Source: Lantana camara (Eukaryota > Streptophyta > Magnoliopsida > Lamiales > Verbenaceae). Taken from it: a stretch of DNA of 64,000 nucleotides. This document shows, piece after piece, positions 11,741-22,663 of the stretch. The translations under genes were made by a program, and so were the position numbers. Each line of letters begins with the position of its first letter. The first letter of the stretch is position 1. The DNA is taken from positions 51,117,001 through 51,181,000 of the forward strand of contig CM074856.1 of NCBI GenBank assembly GCA_037501455.1, in the 5' to 3' direction. Below the pieces are notes generated by a model, which worked only from the letters and a program-made list of their open reading frames with translations, had not been told where the DNA came from and did not search any database.

Positions 11741-13243
11741 ATGGCCGGCACTATACCGGCGGTCACCCCGCCGACCACCACATATGTCAGGATTACTGCT
11801 GGAACTTACGCAGCGGTAACGTCGAATGTTAAAAAATCGATCCCAACAAGTTCTGGTAAGGTTCATCTGTTTCCCAGGGATCCTAATCGTCGTCGCTACG
11901 GCAAAGTCACTGAACGTAATGGAGTCACTAACATTGCTTTAACCGACGAGGAGATAGAGGAACTATCGGAGCCTTTCCAGTTTGCTCTCATCGGCAAGCT
12001 CTCTCACGGTTATCCGTCAATGGCACGACTACACGAGTTGTTTATGGATTTGGATTTGGATTTGAAAGGTGAGTTCAAATTAGGGCTTCTGAACGTAAAA
12101 CATGTCTTAATTCGGTTAGAGTCGGAGGAGGATTACAACCAGATATGGCTCTGAAAATTCCACGTTTTTTATGGATATCCGATGAGGGTTTTCAAGTGGA
12201 CGCCAACTTTCAACCCAAAGGTGGAACCTTCCATCGTACCGATCTGGGTTCGCCTTCCGGGCCTCAAAACGCAGTTCTTCAAGTCTACGTTTTTGATGGA
12301 TATAGCGCAACAAATCGGGGAACCTTTATGTTTTGACGAAGGTACACATGATTTGAAACGTCCTTCAATGGCTAGATTTTGTGTAGAGGTTGATCTGCTC
12401 AAACCTTTAAAGGATCGACTGACAATAACTTACCATGGGGGAACGCATATCCAACCGATAATATATGAGCGACTCGCACCGTATTGTCGAAGGTGTAACA
12501 GATTGGGACATCACCAAAAGGACTGCTACGAGGGCACCCAAGAGTCTAATGGGGAGAGAGACAAACAAGAGGAAGACGACCTGAGGCACATCATTGTAGA
12601 AAAAAGAGCGGCCAATGATGATAGTAACAATGCAAATAAGAAAGCAGAAAACCAGTCTGAAATGGAAAAAGGAATTCCCACAAAACAATGGGTGGAGAAA
12701 GTTTTTAAAAGGCAAACTCAGCTGACCGAAATCTCAAAGGAAACACAAACAGCAGTTGGAAATAAGTTTGAGACTCTCAACAGGGTCAGTGAGAATTTCG
12801 AAGATCAGGAAGAAAATGATAGTGATAAAGACAAAGACAACGTCCATGAGTCGGAAGACGAAGAGAAGCAACATGACAGTCATTCAAAGAAATTTGGCGG
12901 TGAATTGGAAGGGAAGGGAGAAGCCGAAGAAGTTTACAATTTTCTGGAAGCGGAGTCAGTCATTCCTAACAATAATGAAGGAGAGATTAGTAGGAATAGG
13001 GACCTGATCGAAGACCAGGAGGATGATCCCAAAATTCAGAAAGAAAAGGCAATCTTTAAACGCTCTCAGTCTTTAGACAACTTCAAAGAGGTGTAAAGTG
13101 AGCCAGTGCAAAAGGATCGACCCAAGGATGATCTTGCTAAATAGTCGGCTCCTCCAAAGAAAAAGAAGCAAACTAAGGACAACCTCAAATCCACGGCCTC
13201 TAAAAGGACGACTAGATCGTCGGCCAGTCAAATTGAGTATTAA
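11741..13243 (+). pseudogene. LINE ORF1 (DUF4283-like RNA-binding protein with zinc knuckle)
   Basis: ORF1 protein coats LINE RNA in the retrotransposition complex. The ATG at 11741 begins MAGTIPAV; an upstream open frame without ATG is probably leader. A DUF4283-type core spans about 11930-12420 (LTDEEIEEL..., VPIWVRLPGL, MDIAQQIGEPL). A CCHC knuckle CRRCNRLGHHQKDC follows at about 12483-12525, and then a long charged, low-complexity tail. TGA (12152-12154), TAA (13094-13096) and TAG (13142-13144) interrupt one continuous frame. Reading through them gives a natural stop TAA at 13241-13243 that overlaps the ORF2 ATG. The first stop replaces a codon inside the conserved domain, so the product would be non-functional. 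Confidence 0.8.
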
Positions 13244-15225
13244 TGATTAGAGGCCTTATTTGGAACATCCGGGGAATCGCCGATGAAGGGCGAAGACGTA
13301 TCCTTAAGAAAATCTGTAGAAAGAATAAATTGAAATTTCTTGCTATAATTGAACCTAAAATCCAGCTTGATGTTAATTTCATGTGCAATAAATTTAATTT
13401 CCATAATGTTATTTGTAACAATTCGAATAATATCTGGTTTTTTTGGTGCGAGGAAATGCAAGTCCAAGTTCTGGGAGATGATAGGCAATATCTGCATTTG
13501 AAAGTCAGCTACACGGATTGGGATAAACCTGCTTTTATATTGATTGTCCATGCTTACAGCGAAACGTCCCAGCGAAGACCTCTGTGGGAATTCTTTAGAG
13601 ATAATATTGATAATGCTTGCCCATGGATTATTGGAGGTGACTTTAACATTGTTGTCAAGCTTGAAGAACGAAGGGGGGGTCGGCCACCTGACTCACAAGG
13701 AATTGAGGAGTTTGGGGATTTTATATAGGACAATGGCTTGATCGAAACTCCATTTGAAGGATCCCAATTCACTTGGACTAATAAGACCATATGGCAACGG
13801 ATCGATCGTATCCTAGTTAATGAAGCTTGGGCAGAGCTATACTCTTTAACTAGGACTAAGCACCTCTCTCGCGGCACGTCCGATCATTGCCCGCTGCTCA
13901 TATCTGGGGATAATCCACAGGAAACTCACCCGTCTGCCTTCAGATTCCAAGAGATGTGGTTAAGATACCACAATATTAAAGAAGTGGTTACAGGGAACTG
14001 GAACTTGCCTATTGGCGCCGTTGGTTTATGGAAACTCCATCTTAAGCTAAAAAGGCTAAAGGGGTGCTTAAAAGAATGGAATACAAGGGTGTTCGGAAAT
14101 GTCTTTGATCGAGTGAAACTTTCCGAGGAACGTACTACTCAGGCAGAAGCTATTTATGACATGAACCCCTCAGAAGAAAATTTGATCTTAATGAATAAAC
14201 GTACAACTGAATGGAAAAATTCCTTAGCTATGGAAGAGGATTTCTGGCGTCAAAAAGCTGCCTGCAAATGGCTCGTGGAAGGAGAGCGAAATACTCGATA
14301 TTTCCACTCTTTGGTCAAGAAGAAAAGGTTCCGACGAGCCATAAATTCCATTAAGGATGGAGACCGTACCATCAAGAACCAATATGAAGTACGTAGCTCA
14401 GCTAACAAGTACTTCAAAGATCTACTCACGATGGACTGTAATAGGGCTACCACTACGTTGGAACTGGACAACATCCAACTGAAGCTAAACATGGAGGATA
14501 AGGCCAATCTATGCAATACTCCTTCAATACAAGAAGTTCGAAAGATGGTTTTTTCGATTAGTCCACACAGTGTAGCAGGCCCGGATGGATTTGGTGCCCG
14601 ATTTTATCAGTCCTTCTGGGAAATAATTGCGAAAGATGTTTTAGATGCAATCGTGGATTTTTTTAACGGGGCACCTCTCCCTAAAGCTTATACTTCTACG
14701 ACAGTTGTTCTTATTCCTAAAGTGGAGAATCCATTGCATTGGAAGCAATTTCGCCCACTCAGTTTATGTAATGTCAGTAACAAGATCATCACCAAGCTAC
14801 TAAATTCTAGACTGGCAGAAGTGCTTCCTAAAGTTATCTCCCCAAATCAAAGTGGCTTCGTTCGTGGCCGAAAGATTAGCGATAACATACTTTTAGCTCA
14901 GGAAATGGCGCATGGGCTTGAGAACAAAGGACGAGCTAAGAATGTTATATTAAAGCTAGACATGGAGAAAGCTTATGATAGGGTCGAGTGGGCTTTCCTG
15001 CTGGAGATGTTACGAAGAAAAGGATTTCCAACGGCCTGGAATGACATGATCAGACGATGTATTGATAATTGCTGGTTTTCGGTGCTTATTAATGGTGTCT
15101 CAGCCGGATATTTTCATTCCACAAGAGGTTTGCGATAGGGTGACCCATTATCACCTTCTTTATTCGTCATTGCATCTGATCTCTTGTCCTATCTCTTGAA
15201 TAAAATGTCTATCACAGATAGCTCT
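13243..15225 (+). pseudogene. LINE ORF2, 5' part: endonuclease and reverse transcriptase N-terminal half
   Basis: The ATG at 13243 opens an APE-like endonuclease: LIWNIRG at the start, EPK about 40 residues in, GGDFN (about 13636-13650), and SDHCPLL at about 13885. This enzyme nicks target DNA for target-primed reverse transcription. The reverse transcriptase follows with AGPDGF (about 14575), LIPKVENP, FRPLSLCN, GFVRGRKI, and KLDMEKAYDRVEW carrying the first catalytic aspartate at about 14958. The frame is broken by TAG at 13726-13728 and TAG at 15136-15138. The latter replaces the expected Gln in the conserved GLRQGDPLSP block. Coding resemblance stops at the insertion at 15226. Confidence 0.85.
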
Positions 15226-17780
15226 TGTAGCACCCGGAACGCCGAGATGTCACACCCCCGCACTATAGCTTAGTCCACATACGAAATGGATGATCCGTAC
15301 ATGAACCAAACTATAGCGAACGGGTGACAAAGAAAAAGATCCAAGCTAGCTAGGCGGGACTAACCTCAACCGAAAAACCATAATGCAATAAAACGAGCGG
15401 AAGCATAATAATTTTCAATATTAATTTCCAAGTATTCAAGTTATACTATCTTCTAACTCCATATATCAAAACATTATCATCTCCCAAAATATATAACATG
15501 TCCAAAAGTAATAGATACAATACATGAACGTGTAGTGCTAGACTCGACTGAAAACAGAACAGGACTCTGACTCCCGCCTAGCACGAACCTGTAAAACACT
15601 GAAAGGTTGAGGTGTCAGTCCAACACGGACTAAGCGAGGGGTATAAATAAATATTAGCGCAATTAACATGCAAGTTCTAATCTCGGGTAAGGTTTTTAAT
15701 AAAGGGAACAATATAGGTTCAATATTAGAATAGCTCTCGCCCGAGATTACAACTAATCCATTTAATCAATACAAACGTTATCAATTCAATTCAATTCAAT
15801 CAGTGGCCCGGCGAGTGAGGGCAATCTCCAACCTTACTCCAAGTAGTGAACAATACCATCTTTAGGTTTTATTTCAATAATTATCATACGATCATTAGTG
15901 CACACTTAGCATTTTCACAAACTCCTTCTTCCTCCGGTGATGGTGGGATTGCAAGGCCCAACCATTCATGAACGGTGTACGTCGGGAACATGACTCCCAC
16001 GCACGGGATTTCTTCCTCCACCAAACCTCCTGGTGGATTCAGAGGTGATCCAAAAATTGGTGAGGATAGTGAAAGAGTTACCCGTCAGCCCTTGCTTCCC
16101 CGGTTGGCTCAATACACTACCCTCGGGCCCGTGTGAACACGATATGCTTACTCGCCAAAACACGATCAATCACGATAACACGATTATTCAATAGATCATG
16201 AAATCATTTGCAATCGGTAGAGATTTTGAGAAAGATATATACATATATATATATACATTTTGGCTGAAAACATCACGTAGGGTTGTAAGGGTTCTATATA
16301 TCTAGTAATTAAACCTCACCTGTGCCGAAAACTAACAAGGATCCCACTATGAAGATTGCTCCTCGTCAACGGGAATAAGATCTGTGCAATAAGGACAAGT
16401 GTTCGTGAGACACGACGCGTATGAACCATTTATGACGCACGACAGAGTCATGATCAATAAGTCATTCAATAACATTTAGGAATGTCAAGTAGAAGCATAA
16501 TTCTTAATTAAACAAGTATATATATCATATAATTCACATATGGGAGCCAAAAGAGTGAAAGGAATGCAATAATAGAGGTTTTGGTGAAGTTTGGCAAAAA
16601 CGGGCAATTTTAGAAAATAAACATGTTGAGGGAAAACTGGAATATCTTTAATTCTAGAAGTGGGAATTGAGTTTTGTTTATTGGGTGTGAAACTAGACAC
16701 AAAGACCTTTCCAACGGTATATGGCACGTTTCCTAATTCAAAGCGAGGTGAAAATGGCGTTGGTCCGAAGTTGGATAAAATGTAGTTTCTGGAGGGTGGT
16801 CGCGGGCGCGACCAAAATCCTTCAAAAAATGGTTGCGGCCGCGACCAAGTGTTTTTCCGAATTTTTGTCCAATTTTTTCAAATCTCGAAACTGGGCAAAA
16901 AATGGGTAGCGACCGCGACCAGTTTTACATGTAAAACAGGTCGCGGGCGCGACCAAATGCGTAACAACAGAAACAGGGGAGAAAACAGGGTATTTCATGC
17001 AAAATTCAACCCAATTCAACATATCTCCAATTTCCAACCATAACAAATGTTGAAACACTTTAACTATGCATCATACTTCAAGTATTCATCAAACTAACCA
17101 AGAAATAAACATTAAAGTGGCAAAGATCAATCTTGAAACCCCCCATATTTGATCATGCTTCTAATCTCCATGAAATCCCATATTTTCACGTAATCCTTAC
17201 TCCAAAAGATTAATATCATACTTTCTACTCTAATCATGTAAGAATTCATCAACAAATTCATAAATCCATGCTTGATCAAATATTCAAGAATTTCTCAAAT
17301 TTTCCAATATCTACCTTGAATTAAAGAGATGGTGGATGAGATGATGATATGAGGTTAATGATGCTTCTATCTTCAAGAATTTAGCTTGAAATTGAAATGA
17401 AATCTCCTTCTCTTCTTGGTGTAAAAACTGTAATCCACTAGGTGTGTGTGTGTGTGGAATTTATGTTCTTGGAATGTGGAAAATCATGATATATCCGAAG
17501 TCTTGTATGGAAATATGTGATTCAACCTTATTTGCATAAAAGTCCCTCATTTATTTGAAATAATGCAAGCAAGTATAATCTCTAACCAATAATGCAATTA
17601 ACCCCAAGTCATGCTATACACTTAAGTATACAATTTCACACAAATGAGCAATTAAAATCATATGATACAATTAAATCACTTATGTCACTTATTTCATATA
17701 ATCCATATTAATGTCAATTCATATAAATGCATAGCGGTGTGATGCATATTATATGATGAAAATTATAATAATAACACATA
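15226..17780. mobile_element. Nested insertion in LINE ORF2, probably LTR-derived (antisense)
   Basis: LINE coding similarity stops at 15225 and resumes at about 17781 (RT motif YADD), so about 2.55 kb is foreign. It starts tgtagcacccgg; on the minus strand this end reads ccgggtgctaca, like the 3' end of a plant gypsy LTR (compare gcgctaca in this window). No protein frame is present, and size and composition suit a solo LTR. I found no 5-bp target duplication and no certain second terminus, so class and right end are inferred. It contains a cluster of GGTCGCG palindromes (16797-16954) and a short GT run near 17440. Confidence 0.5.
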
Positions 17781-19907
17781 ATGCATAAATGTAAAACCGG
17801 TGGAACTAAAGATGTTGCAGTAACTTACCTTTCTTATGCGGATGATACCATCATCTTTACGAATAGCCGCACTAATTCTCTTCTACAGGTAAGAGATATT
17901 CTTAGCAACTATCAACAGTGTTCTGGACAAAAAGTGAATGTGGAGAAAAGCTCTTATATTGTTGGAACTCAGGAAGAGTTGACGTCGGAGACTGTGAAAG
18001 ATGTGCTCGGCTTCAAACGAGAATACTTGCCCATCATATATCTTGGCGCTCCCCTTTTTAGAGGAAGAAGAAAAGTCAGTTTGTTTGAGAGTCTGATTAA
18101 CAAGATTCGTAATAAACTCATGGGAAGGGAAAATAAAAGTCTGTCTTATGGAGGAAGGCTCCAATTAATTAAATTAGTCCTTTATGCAATCCCGGCTTAC
18201 TTGCTGCAAATTATGGGACCCCCAAAATCTGTTCTCCAGCGTATTCATCGTATATTTAATCGATATTTTTGGGGAAGCAAAACGGACATTAAGACCATAC
18301 ATTGGGCCTCTTGGGAGCGGCTGGCTTATCCGACAAATGAGGGGGGACTTGGAGTTCGTAACTTAGAAGATGTGGTGAAAGCTTTCTCATATAAGCTATG
18401 GTGGAAAATGAGGACGACTGATACTTTATGGTCTAGGTTCATTAAAAGCAGGTACTGTGGGCAAATGCACCCGATTCAAGCTCCGATACCGAATTCTAGT
18501 TCACTGGTGTGGAGGCGGCTCTGTTCGGTTCGGGATAAAGCTGAGCAGAATATCACTTGGACAATATCTGATGGATCGTCCTCCTTCTCATTGGATAAAT
18601 GGTTTGATGGAAAAAGAATTATTGATATCCGTAATGATCTAAATGGGGACTTACGTATTAATTTCTTCTGGAATGATGATGGATGGTGTTTAGGTAACCT
18701 TCAAACATTCGTCGGACCTCAGCTAGCTAAGGAAATTTCAGAAGTCCCAATCATCCCGGGCAACCCGGATAAACCTGTGTGGAGTTTAGAGGCGAAAGGA
18801 AAATTTTCTATCAAGTCAGCTTATGAGAATATTCGGCAACCAAAACCGAAATCTGATTTTCTTAGAGCTCTATGGAGTATTAACGTTACGCCGACGATAC
18901 AGATTTTCTTGTTGCAACTGTTAAAGGATTGGCTTCCTTTGGATGATTGGCTTGAAAGGAAAGGAATTGTTATTCCTTCTAAATGTGTTTGTTGCTCTAA
19001 CCGGGAGACTACGGCGCACATGTTCTTCTTCAACGACAAGATGAGATGGGTTTGGAGTCACTTTGGTGCCATTTTCGGAATACAACAGTTAACAGAGCCT
19101 AATCCAGAGAGCGTGCTGAATCTACGGATAAAATCTTCTCCTTTTAGCTCCTCAAAACACATTAGAATTGTTATCCCGGTACTCATATTGTGGTTCTCGT
19201 GGTTGGAAAGAAATCGATGCAAACACCAAGGGAGTCATTATTCTTATATTAATATTGTTTCATGCGTGAATAACTATGTCTTCCTTCTTAATAAAATGGG
19301 TCATTTGTGCAGGAATTGGTGGCGGGGGGACATGCACACGGCGAGGAAATTTGGATGCAGAATCCAGGAGAAACCTCCCCGTCGGCCAGTTTTAGTGCGA
19401 TGGATGAAGCCTCCTTTGGCGTGGAGCAAATTGAATACCGACGGATCTTCCCGTGGAAACCCTGGTCCGGCAGGAATAGGGGGATTGATTAGAGATTCAA
19501 ATAGAGTGGTCGTATATGCTTTCAGCTATGGGATTGGTCAAGCTTCAAATATGGAAGCCGAATTACGTGCGATGGCATTTGGGATTAAGAAAGCGGCAGA
19601 GATGGGGTGCTCAAGCCTCTGGATAGAGGTTGATGCTGAAGTTGCAATTAAAAATATTAAAAGAGGAACTTCAGGGCATCCAATAATCTAAAGAGCAGTC
19701 ATGGATATTAAAAAATGGGCTATGGGAATGAATGTTCACCTTTCGCACATCTACAGAGAAGGAAATATGGAAGCGGATTACTTGGCTACCTGGGGTGCTC
19801 GAGAGCAACACTCGTGGACTTTTCCTAACTCATCGATGGAAGGGTATTTTAAAGGCATAATCAGGATGGACAAATGGAACATTCCTAACATCCGCATTAG
19901 ATCATGA
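17781..19907 (+). pseudogene. LINE ORF2, 3' part: RT catalytic core, zinc-binding domain, RNase H
   Basis: It continues ORF2 beyond the insertion. YADDTIIF (about 17838-17861) carries the RT catalytic Asp pair, and LGAPLFRGRRK is the thumb-proximal block. KCVCC...TAHMFF (about 18981-19030) is the zf-RVT zinc-binding segment. The RNase H domain has NTDGSSRGNPGPAG (about 19434) with the first Asp, MEAELRA with the Glu, and EVDAEVAI with the next Asp. A TAA at 19689-19691 interrupts the frame, after which YREGNMEADYLA completes the domain. The natural stop is TGA at 19905-19907. With the insertion and stops the protein cannot be made whole. Confidence 0.85.
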
Positions 19908-20355
19908 CGAGAAAATTTTATAAGGGGAGGTGGGGTGTCCCATCTATTACAGGTACATTCTTTACTTGGATTCGACATGAGCTGCCTTACCCTGGTTTTG
20001 GTTTTTTTATTATTTTCAATATGATCATGGTTGCTAAGCTGGGTAGGAAGGTAGAAGTTGTTTCTTGGATGCAGGAACAGGGGAATACGTACATGGAAAT
20101 TTGTTTCTTGGATGAAGGCATGATGGAAGACAACTTTCACAATAAAATATTGGGCACAGGGAGTATTTGGCGTTATCATGATCAATTTATTAAATTGCCT
20201 TTTGATGCTTTGATGAATTATCTCACTTCTGACAATGGCATGGGAAAGAATTCTGTTGTGTTGTGTAGTCAGGTTACGAGAGATGGTGTGAGGAGAAACA
20301 GAGCTCATTGTCATTGGAGTTGGCAAGTCTGCAACTTAAGAATTGACGGTTATCG
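19904..20355 (+). other. Open frame overlapping the LINE ORF2 stop (possible ORF3 or 3' UTR)
   Basis: An ATG at 19904 overlaps the ORF2 TGA (atga) and opens about 150 codons before the copia A LTR replaces the rest at 20356. It includes a hydrophobic stretch (FFIIFNMIMV) and an RRNRAHCHWSW segment. I recognise no domain. In plant L1 elements this position is normally 3' UTR, so an accidental open frame is the simpler reading. Confidence 0.3.
20351..20355. repeat. Presumed left target-site duplication of copia A (tatcg)
   Basis: These are the five bases immediately before the 5' LTR. The matching right copy cannot be seen because the array is truncated at its right end. Confidence 0.35.
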
Positions 20356-21484
20356 TGTTGGGAATAGTGCCCTAAAAATTCAATTTATTGAATTAATAAA
20401 ACTGAATTTGCAACAAGTTCTGAGTATTTCACATATTAATAATTAATGACGTGTGATGGTATTCTTATATGAAATGTGTTTCATAGGAAAAGACTTTGAA
20501 TACCGAAATCACGTGTCATTAAAGTTCTAGTCGGTAAGATAAGAATATGTTCTTATCAAGGCTATAATGTGGTTATATAAGATGATTAGTCTTTCGTCAT
20601 AGGGAATGGTGATTCCAATTATAACACGTTGATGATTTTCAATAGGATTGGAAACATCGAACTGGACCACTGAGATAATTCATTTTATGCTACTATCTAA
20701 AATGAATAAAATCTCAGGAAGCATTGTACTCTTAATCCTGATAATATTTCGGCTTTAGGCATGTAGTGTTAGTCACTGTAACATACTCGAAGTGAGGTCT
20801 CGGTAACGGGTGGCCAAAATACTTTGTATGTTCGGTGATTATATGAAATGCGCTAAAGAGCTATATTGATCGAGGAATCTGTGGCCTTGCTGGAAGGTAA
20901 GAGATATCCTTGAAATAGATTTGTAAAAGTTCAAATTAAGACTTTGGCCAAAGCACTTCGTGTGATACGTCACCGAAGTTGTATGTTGAATGTGTTTCAC
21001 ATACAGAGAATTTGAACTTAAGGCGAATCAATAAATTTCAAATTAGAGATGAAAAATAAATGATAGTAGTTGCAATTTATTTTTCATGGATATCTACACG
21101 GAGGAGTAAAATGCGAAATTATTCTAGATCGAGAAATTCGTGAATAATTTAATTAATTTTAGAGTGCAACAATATTTATTTAGTGGAATTAAATATTGTT
21201 AAACGGTAATTAATTATTATCATGAGATGATAATATATTAATCCGTTTGGAGCTAAAATTAATTAGTCCTGCAGGTCCCCCTGCAAGCCCCAATTGAAAA
21301 CCCAAAGAGAAAATATTAAAAGGAGAAAGAGAAATGAATTTTCAAAGTGTTTGAAAATGGCAAAGGAATTTATTTTAAGAAAATAAATTAAAGTTCCAAA
21401 GAGTTGGAAATGCCCAGAATTTTATTTTGGAGAAAATAAAATTTTCATCAAAAAAAAAAAAAAAAAAAAGGAGGAGGAGGTGAT

Positions 21485-21780
21485 GACATGGCAGCTGACG
21501 TGGCAGTCCACGTGGCATGCCACATCAGCAGATGGGTCCCAGGTGGCGCTGACAGGGCGCCACGTGGCGCGCCATATGGATGGCTGAGATTGCGCCAAGT
21601 CAGCGAAAACGGACGGCCCAGATTTGATTTGGGCTGGGCCGGTCAACGGGTAGGATACTCCAGTCAACGGGTCATTGAACCGGGTTAACGGGTCGGTTCT
21701 TGGGTAGGGTCGGTCGGACCGGGTCTGGGTAGGGCCAGACCCGTACACGTGGCAGTACCAGAATGGGCCACGTGTCGAAC
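21485..21780 (+). promoter_or_regulatory. G-box/ABRE-like cluster in copia A U3
   Basis: Five ACGTG cores, four of them in the form (C/G)ACGTGGC, occur at about 21498, 21509, 21562, 21747 and 21770. In plants such elements bind bZIP/bHLH factors. They lie 250-530 bp upstream of the LTR TATA box. The second LTR has the same set plus one cacgtcagc where this copy has cacatcagc. Confidence 0.6.
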
Positions 21781-22029
21781 CGGACCGGTTCAAACTCCCC
21801 AAACCCTAGCCGCGTGTACCACACACGCGCCACCTTCAGGTGGCGCGTGCGGGCGCGTGGGGCATCGGATTGGGGAGCGTCCGGCGGCGTTGGACTCGTG
21901 GTGACGAGACCTTCAACGTAGTATCCTTGGTTTTCGTGTCCAAGTTGTACACGCAAGTGGGGATGTGAAATGACCATTTTACCCTTGCTTTTGTATCCAA
22001 AATGATCGTTTTACCCTCATATATTTGCC

Positions 22030-22037
22030 TATAAATA
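22030..22037 (+). promoter_or_regulatory. Copia A LTR TATA box
   Basis: The sequence tataaata within gcctataaataggctg lies about 620 bp before the LTR end. The same sequence is present in the second LTR at about 40602. Confidence 0.65.
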
Positions 22038-22651
22038 GGCTGATACCCACCCCATTTCTCTCATTTAGTTTTGGGATGGTTTTGGCCAAGTCTTGGCTTT
22101 GAAATCAAGTCCCATTTTCTCCTAGTTAATTCCTATTTATCTCGGAATTAATTTTAATTAGGTGTTTATATAAAACGCCTAATTTCGGGAGAATAAACCC
22201 TGAGAAGGGTTTTTTAGTTTAAAGTTTTATTTTCTCTAAGTATTTAGAGAAATACTTTCGGAGCCCACACTCCGAGGGTGTCCCTGGGGTTATTGCAGGG
22301 AAGCTCTGCCGGTTTCACGAGCAGATCGGGTATCGGGTTCTCAGGAGGTGAATTCGAGGAGCTGGAAAAATGCCGTTAGATAGCCATGTTTGCAGTACGG
22401 TAATATTTTACAGTTGTTTTATTTTAAGCATGATAAATTATGTGCTCTTAAGTGTTAATTGCATGTTAGATATTTATCTGCTTAAGTGATTTAAAATTTA
22501 TTATCAATTGCATGTATATACTTGAGTAGATCCGGCTAAGTCTTCCGCTTTGTATTAAAATGTTTTAGAAATATTTTAATACTTGTATTATAATAAAAAA
22601 TTTAAAATGTGGTCCCAGACTGCTACTGTTGTGGGCCCGCATCCCATCAAG

Positions 22652-22663
22652 TGGTATCAGTGC
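22652..22663 (+). promoter_or_regulatory. Copia A primer binding site
   Basis: The sequence tggtatcagtgc directly follows the 5' LTR. It matches the usual initiator-tRNA-Met complement tggtatcagagc except for one base. Repeated at 41224-41235 after the second LTR. Confidence 0.75.

Larger units (their letters stand above)
11741..20355 (+). mobile_element. L1-type LINE with ORF1 and ORF2, interrupted and pseudogenised
   Basis: It carries the standard plant L1 order: ORF1 with DUF4283-like and zinc-knuckle domains, then ORF2 with APE-type endonuclease, reverse transcriptase, zinc-binding domain and RNase H. ORF1 has three nonsense codons and ORF2 has three. ORF2 is split by a foreign 2.55-kb insertion at 15226-17780. 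The 3' end is cut by the copia A LTR at 20356, and I did not find the displaced 3' tail or poly-A. The true 5' end may lie up to about 100 bp upstream of 11741. Confidence 0.9.
20356..22649 (+). repeat. Copia A 5' LTR (2294 bp)
   Basis: It starts tgttgggaatagtgccc and ends catcccatca, giving TG...CA termini. It is followed two bases later by a tRNA-Met-type primer binding site. A matching LTR lies at 38935-41221. A GC-rich upstream part (about 21480-21960) has five ACGTG cores, and a TATA box (22030-22037) sets the likely U3/R border. The remaining 600 bp is the transcribed R/U5. A poly-A run at about 21451-21469 differs in length from the other copy. It is inserted in the 3' part of the LINE. 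Confidence 0.9.

Noticed and set aside
12182..13096. A second independent ORF1-like gene starting at 12182
   Set aside because: It is in the same phase as 11741-12151 and separated only by one TGA. It is the rest of ORF1.
21422..21977. Overlapping long frames on both strands of the GC-rich part of the copia A LTR (also 39954-40572)
   Set aside because: GC-rich DNA has few stops. The frames overlap on both strands, have repetitive composition and lie in U3, so they are not genes.
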